From Paenibacillus_Z mendelii (GTDB taxonomy: Bacteria > Bacillota > Bacilli > Paenibacillales > Paenibacillaceae), in the NCBI RefSeq assembly GCF_042433605.1, contig NZ_JBHLVF010000041.1: DNA of 64,000 bases; one strand, 5' to 3'. The position numbers and the translations under genes are program-made. A model generated the notes under the pieces. That model was not told where the DNA came from. It saw only the letters and a program-made list of their open reading frames with translations, and made no database searches. This document shows, piece by piece, positions 60,101 through 64,000 of this stretch (its first letter is position 1; every line of letters begins with the position of its first letter).

Positions 60101-60138
60101 AAAGCGGGGCGCTATTCCGATGGAATAGTCCCCGCTTT
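60101..60138 (+). terminator. Terminator after the secreted protein gene
   Basis: AAAGCGGGGCGCTATTCC and GGAATAGTCCCCGCTTT pair almost fully around GAT, followed by TTC. It lies 32 bases after the stop and may also act on the minus strand for the 60281 gene. Confidence 0.85.
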
Positions 60139-60280
60139 TCGGCTGTTATCCATTCATTCGAGACTTCAGCGGTGACGACGAGCATCGCCATGACATCGGA
60201 TGCTGCAGTCTATGGCGAGTATGCTGTAGGCACGGTTTCAAATCGCTTCTTCCTTCATCCGGGGATGGACCTCAGCAATT

Positions 60281-61870
60281 TTAGCTTAAATTGTTGGCGA
60301 CCACCTTGTGGGACCCGCCAGCGTCGTTTATGGCAGGGAGCGGACAGGAACTGGTATCATTCCCCGTTATGAGGTAGTAATCGATCGCTGGGTTAGTAAT
60401 GCTGATGCCCCGGCCTACACCGCTGACATTCGAAGTAGAGATGACGTTGCCCGTGACGGAGTAGCCGCACTTGGCCGGGCCCGAGCCGTCGATCAGAATC
60501 CCCGTATTTTTGAATTGGACGATATGATTGCCTTCGATCGTAACTTTGCTCAATCCCTGATTGGCGATAATGCTGATCCCGTTGTCGTTGGCGCCGGAAA
60601 TCTCGTTATTGCTGATGATATGGCCGCCCGAAGCGCCGGAGGTCGGGGCGATTCGTATGCCGGTGCCCCCGCCGATGATGTTGTTGCCGGCGATTTTCAC
60701 ACTGCTCGCGTTGGCAATGTCAATGTGCTTCTGAGGGTTGGTAAGGAAGTCATTGTTGTTGATCTCGATATGCGACCCGCCGGTTAGACGGATCACGCTG
60801 TCTTTGCCGTCATGATTGGCAAACGTGTTCCGGGAGAAAATGATTCGCCCGCCGGCGGAAACGACGAACGGCGAAGGTGAACCGACCCAGGAGTTGTCGA
60901 TGCGGACGAAGGTCGCGTTCGTATCGCATTCGAAGGCTGCGACCGTCGCCGTTTCCAGATCGCAGTCCAGCAGCGAGACCCAGAATATCGAGGTGCAATC
61001 GGTAATCTGCACGCAGCGGGAGAAGCCGTTGTTATTGGCGATAATGAGCCGGTAAGCAGAAATGCTGTCGCACATGCCGGTTACCTTAAGGCCGGTTCCG
61101 CGCGCGGTGTCGTTGCCGTTCATGCCGATACGCCCGCCGTAGAACGAAACGTCGGCCGCCTTGCGGGCGTGGATGCAGATGTCGCAGCCCGCGATATTCG
61201 TATTGACGAACGTAAAGCCCAATCCCTTATGCGGCGTATCGTCGGACCCCAGCTGGATGCCCGTGCCGAAGCCTTCTACATACAAGTCCCGGGAGGACGA
61301 ATAGTAAGCGCTGTAGTACAAAATACCGGTCCCCGTAACTGCGCCGCCATTCGTGAAGCCCGCGCGTTTGACCGCCAGCCGGTCCAGTACGGCTGCAGAG
61401 ATGAAGCCGGTTCCGCTCCCTACCTGGATCGCAATAGAGGCCGATGAGACAATCCACGTTCCGTAGGTCGGAAAATCCCAATTCGAGCTTGCTTCCCCCA
61501 CCAGCCCCCCATTGCTCGGGATGTACAATGTCGCTGTCGTTTTGTACCGCCCGCTTGGGAGATAGACCATCCTGCAGCTGTCGAGCGCGCTTTGGATGGC
61601 GGCTGTGTCATCGGTTACACCATCCCCGACAGCACCGTAATCTTTGGCATTGCAGCAGCAGCCATGCGTCTCTTCAGCAGCGTCTGCGCTCCGAGCGGGG
61701 AACGGCCACTCGCCCGACTTGAGCGCCATCAGCCCCGCTCCGGCAATGGCCGCTGCGCCCGCGGTTTTCAGCAGCTGCCTGCGGCTTATTCCTTTTTCCT
61801 GAACAGGCGCCGTTTCGTTGTCGGAGATCGCCGCCTGCAAGTCTTGCTCGCGTTCTTTTTGCTCATCCAC
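60281..61870 (-). CDS. Tat-exported pectate lyase superfamily (beta-helix) protein
   Basis: 529 residues from GTG 61870 (GGAAGGAAG before it). A charged N-terminus of about 28 residues leads to SRRQLLKTAGAAAIAGAG, a Tat signal. Residue 75 onward reads NAKDYGAVGDGVTDDTAAIQ, the start of the Pectate_lyase_3 domain, and the remaining 400 residues are short beta-helix turns rich in Asn and Gly (NNDFLTN, GNNIIGGG, NNEISG). It probably cleaves or binds a cell-wall or plant glycan; catalytic residues cannot be told by eye. It may use the TatA of 52874. Next to the CBM9/Big gene on the same strand, separated by a terminator. Confidence 0.83.
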   Translation of the reverse strand: MDEQKEREQDLQAAISDNETAPVQEKGISRRQLLKTAGAAAIAGAGLMALKSGEWPFPARSADAAEETHGCCCNAKDYGAVGDGVTDDTAAIQSALDSCRMVYLPSGRYKTTATLYIPSNGGLVGEASSNWDFPTYGTWIVSSASIAIQVGSGTGFISAAVLDRLAVKRAGFTNGGAVTGTGILYYSAYYSSSRDLYVEGFGTGIQLGSDDTPHKGLGFTFVNTNIAGCDICIHARKAADVSFYGGRIGMNGNDTARGTGLKVTGMCDSISAYRLIIANNNGFSRCVQITDCTSIFWVSLLDCDLETATVAAFECDTNATFVRIDNSWVGSPSPFVVSAGGRIIFSRNTFANHDGKDSVIRLTGGSHIEINNNDFLTNPQKHIDIANASSVKIAGNNIIGGGTGIRIAPTSGASGGHIISNNEISGANDNGISIIANQGLSKVTIEGNHIVQFKNTGILIDGSGPAKCGYSVTGNVISTSNVSGVGRGISITNPAIDYYLITGNDTSSCPLPAINDAGGSHKVVANNLS

Positions 61871-61929
61871 CGTTAATCACTTCCTTCCTCAGATTAGTCG
61901 CCTTCACGCCATGTTCATGTTAGACCCGA

Positions 61930-61967
61930 AAACCGGCTGGCGGCAGTCTTTACAGGTACCGCCAGCC
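61930..61967 (-). terminator. Terminator of the CBM9/Big gene
   Basis: On the minus strand GGCTGGCGG and CCGCCAGCC form a nine-base stem around 15 bases, followed by GGTTTTC. It lies 25 bases after the stop at 61992. Confidence 0.75.
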
Positions 61968-61991
61968 TTGAGCGCCTTTATTGATTGCAAT

Positions 61992-64000
61992 TCAGTTACG
62001 CTTGGCCGGGTGTACGAGCAGCTTCTCTGTCGCGCTCATCGCGCCGTTGCCGGATATCGTCGCCGTTATCCGCGAATTTCCGGGCTTCAATGCGCGCATC
62101 AGCCCCGTGCCGGACTCTACCGTTGCCACTTTCGTTTTCTCGCTGCTGAAGACGATCCCTTCCGTTATTCGGCTGTCGACGCCGTCATTGTAATGGCCGA
62201 TTACGATCGCATAGGCCGTCTTGCCTACTTGCAAGGGGGACGGCAGCTTCAAGCTGATGCTTTCCAGAATTGGCTCGATGACGATCCGGAATTGTCCGGT
62301 TATGCCGGGATTGCTCTCCGATGCGACCGTAATGACCGCTTCGCCCCGTTTGATGCCCTTCACCATACCGGTACGGGCATCGACCTTTGCTACGTTCGCA
62401 TCGCTGCTTCGAAACGTCAGATCGCCGGGCGCCGGTTTCACGGAGCCGTCGGTGTAGACCGCCTGCACGTTGGCATCGGCGCTCGCACCGACCGCAAGCT
62501 TGGCCGGCAGTGCGATGTCAAGCCTTTCCATGCCGTTGAACGTCATATCTGCCCATAGCGCCTGATTGTCGCCGTCGCCGACCCACATCACTTGCCCCCA
62601 CTTCGTATGGCCGTCTTGATCATCGTTATCCGTGGCGAGCAGCGACATGCCGATGACGGCGCCCCCCTTCGGCGTAAACGGATACACGTTCAACACGCGC
62701 CAAGGAATCGCCGCTTCGAGCACATAACCGCTGTCCATGGCCTTAGCCGAGACTTCACCGTCGTCGAAAGCATACTCGCGGACGCCGTCGTCATGCCCTT
62801 CCCGGATGAAGATTCTCGGATCCTCGGCACCCTGCTCGCCGCCGGGCGTGAACATGATCGCATAGTCGCCGTCACGGTAACCGCTGCCGGTTTTGTTGCG
62901 GTCGATGTCCAGGAATAGCATGGTTGCATCCGATAAATACATTTGCGCGCCGGTATTCGTGAAATGGATAACGTTATCCGACCGCTGCTCCAGCAAATAC
63001 AGATACTCGTCGTCCCATTTGATTTTATAGCGGCTCGTCAAGTCGGCGGCGTCCGCGATCGCGCCCCATACTTTGCCATATTTCATGACCATCGGCGAAT
63101 CGGGGGCAATCGTCAACTCGTCGGCGTCGTCCCATTCGCCGGCGGCCGCTTGCCCGTCGATCGTAATGGCGGGCGACGCCTGCTGCGCCCGATACGAAGG
63201 AGTCCCGTTCCTGACGCTGATCGGCAGCGCGTGAACCGTCTCCTCCGCACCGGCCGTCGCCTTCAGTTTCAGGCTGTATTCCCCGGCGGGCGTATCATCC
63301 GCCGCCGCCAGCGTAACCGCGACGACTTTCGATTGCGAGGAACCGAGCGCGAATTGCGAAGGCGCAGCCGTCACGTCCAGCGGCACCGTCCGCTCGCCGG
63401 ACAGACTCGCTTTCGAAAGCAGGGCGCCATGCCCGTCTTCCGGGAAACTGTCGGCGATTTTAACATACAGCTCGCGATTGCCGGAGACATAGTCGCCAAT
63501 GTCATAGACACGTTCCTTGCGGTTTCCCAAGTCGGTTACCGGTTGAAGCTCCCGATCCGCGACCGTCCAATCGGACGCGACGAGCGCCCACTGCGGATCG
63601 TCCGGCTGAATGGTCAAGCCGCTTGCGAATGCGACTTCGAATTGATTGCCGATATCGAGGGACAGCCTCGGATCATTGATCCCTTCCGGCAAGACGAATT
63701 TATAGATGGCATACCGGTCTCCGTCGGTATAGCGGAAGTTACCCGCGTTGACGCCAGACAGATGGTCCTTGACCAAATAAGGCGATTCGTCCGCGGTACC
63801 CGGAACGAAGGAGAGCAGCTGCTGCGGTTGGCTAATCGGCAGAGCTTCCAGGTTCACCTGCTGCGTCTGCCCGCTCCGGTTCGTCACGAGCACGTTCATC
63901 TGCGCAGGCCGTTCGCCGGTCAGATCCGCCCGGTCCGGTTGATGCGACAAGCCGAGCGGCGGCACCTGCTGCATATAGCGGACATAGATGCCGAACAGCG
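61992..64000 (-). CDS. Large exoprotein with CBM9-like and Big domains (5' end beyond window)
   Basis: About 668 C-terminal residues are visible; the frame is open to the right edge (LFGIYVRYMQQVPPLGLSHQ before the first Met), so the start is outside. Residues near 270-480 (SPAITIDGQAAAGEWDDADE to VMWVGDGDNQALWADM) are a CBM9-like domain of surface enzymes. Two bacterial Ig-like Big_2 units follow (VGASADANVQAVYTDGSVKP, FRSSDANVAKVDARTG and a second copy ending PGNSRITATISGNG). The preceding part is beta-rich. Probably the binding end of a very large cell-surface glycan enzyme whose catalytic domain lies upstream. Confidence 0.85.
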   Translation of the reverse strand, partial: LFGIYVRYMQQVPPLGLSHQPDRADLTGERPAQMNVLVTNRSGQTQQVNLEALPISQPQQLLSFVPGTADESPYLVKDHLSGVNAGNFRYTDGDRYAIYKFVLPEGINDPRLSLDIGNQFEVAFASGLTIQPDDPQWALVASDWTVADRELQPVTDLGNRKERVYDIGDYVSGNRELYVKIADSFPEDGHGALLSKASLSGERTVPLDVTAAPSQFALGSSQSKVVAVTLAAADDTPAGEYSLKLKATAGAEETVHALPISVRNGTPSYRAQQASPAITIDGQAAAGEWDDADELTIAPDSPMVMKYGKVWGAIADAADLTSRYKIKWDDEYLYLLEQRSDNVIHFTNTGAQMYLSDATMLFLDIDRNKTGSGYRDGDYAIMFTPGGEQGAEDPRIFIREGHDDGVREYAFDDGEVSAKAMDSGYVLEAAIPWRVLNVYPFTPKGGAVIGMSLLATDNDDQDGHTKWGQVMWVGDGDNQALWADMTFNGMERLDIALPAKLAVGASADANVQAVYTDGSVKPAPGDLTFRSSDANVAKVDARTGMVKGIKRGEAVITVASESNPGITGQFRIVIEPILESISLKLPSPLQVGKTAYAIVIGHYNDGVDSRITEGIVFSSEKTKVATVESGTGLMRALKPGNSRITATISGNGAMSATEKLLVHPAKRN

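Noticed and set aside
60172..60372. Plus-strand frame of 66 codons between the terminator and the beta-helix gene
   Set aside because: No ribosome site, overlaps the 3' end of the real minus-strand gene, and the composition looks like an antisense shadow.

Overview
The window reads as chromosomal DNA of a spore-forming member of the Bacillota, most likely Paenibacillus or a close relative. The grounds are a complete GerA-type germinant receptor operon, a SpoVAC-SpoVAD-SpoVAE set with a 2Duf-like gene, two YesM/YesN-type two-component pairs, a carbohydrate ABC transporter locus with large secreted beta-helix enzymes, a DUF2512 protein, strong AGGAGG-type ribosome binding sites with frequent GTG/TTG starts, and many intrinsic terminators. 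The genus is inferred from gene content only. I saw no rRNA, tRNA, CRISPR array or insertion sequence.

Layout. 1-2668 (minus): the 3' end of one sensor kinase/AraC-type response regulator pair. 2929-8152 (plus): a lipoprotein gene, then the germination operon gerA-gerC-small membrane gene-gerB. 8342-11511 (minus): an amidohydrolase, a broken HTH gene, a VOC protein, and a murE-like gene with an amber codon at the DAP-binding Glu. 11999-15146: spore membrane genes 2Duf-spoVAC-spoVAD-spoVAE (minus) with a divergent DUF1657 gene. 15222-18087: a MoxR ATPase and its DUF2201/VWA partner, the latter interrupted by TGA. 18262-26049: assorted single genes (pentapeptide repeat protein, phospholipase-like protein, metallo-beta-lactamase fold hydrolase, MFS exporter, membrane PDZ-Lon protease, SPL-like radical SAM protein, frameshifted 2OG-Fe(II) oxygenase).

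26479-35282 (minus) holds an oxidative sugar or sugar-acid catabolic cluster: MFS importer, GlcG/HbpS protein, zinc alcohol dehydrogenase, broken GH36 gene, SDR, epimerase-like protein, second SDR, UlaG-like lactonase and an LDH2/YiaK-type dehydrogenase. 35419-39775 holds small accessory genes and a LysR/EamA divergent pair. 39968-40357 is a gene remnant. 40581-52255 (minus) is a polysaccharide utilisation locus: binding lipoprotein, two permeases, response regulator, double-sensor kinase, a lipid-anchored beta-helix enzyme and its secreted paralogue. 52874-55331 (minus) is a compact operon for a Tat-exported two-domain multicopper oxidase, a ZIP metal transporter and a TatA. 55580-58495 holds a DUF2512 gene, a small gene, a nucleotidyltransferase and an AraC regulator. 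58644-64000 holds three large exported proteins, the last running off the edge.

Two themes stand out. The left quarter is rich in spore germination and spore membrane genes; the rest is largely extracellular glycan use. Six genes between 9.4 and 40.4 kb are interrupted by a nonsense codon, frameshift or internal deletion. That points either to local gene decay or to sequence errors, and should be settled before functions are assigned to those loci.
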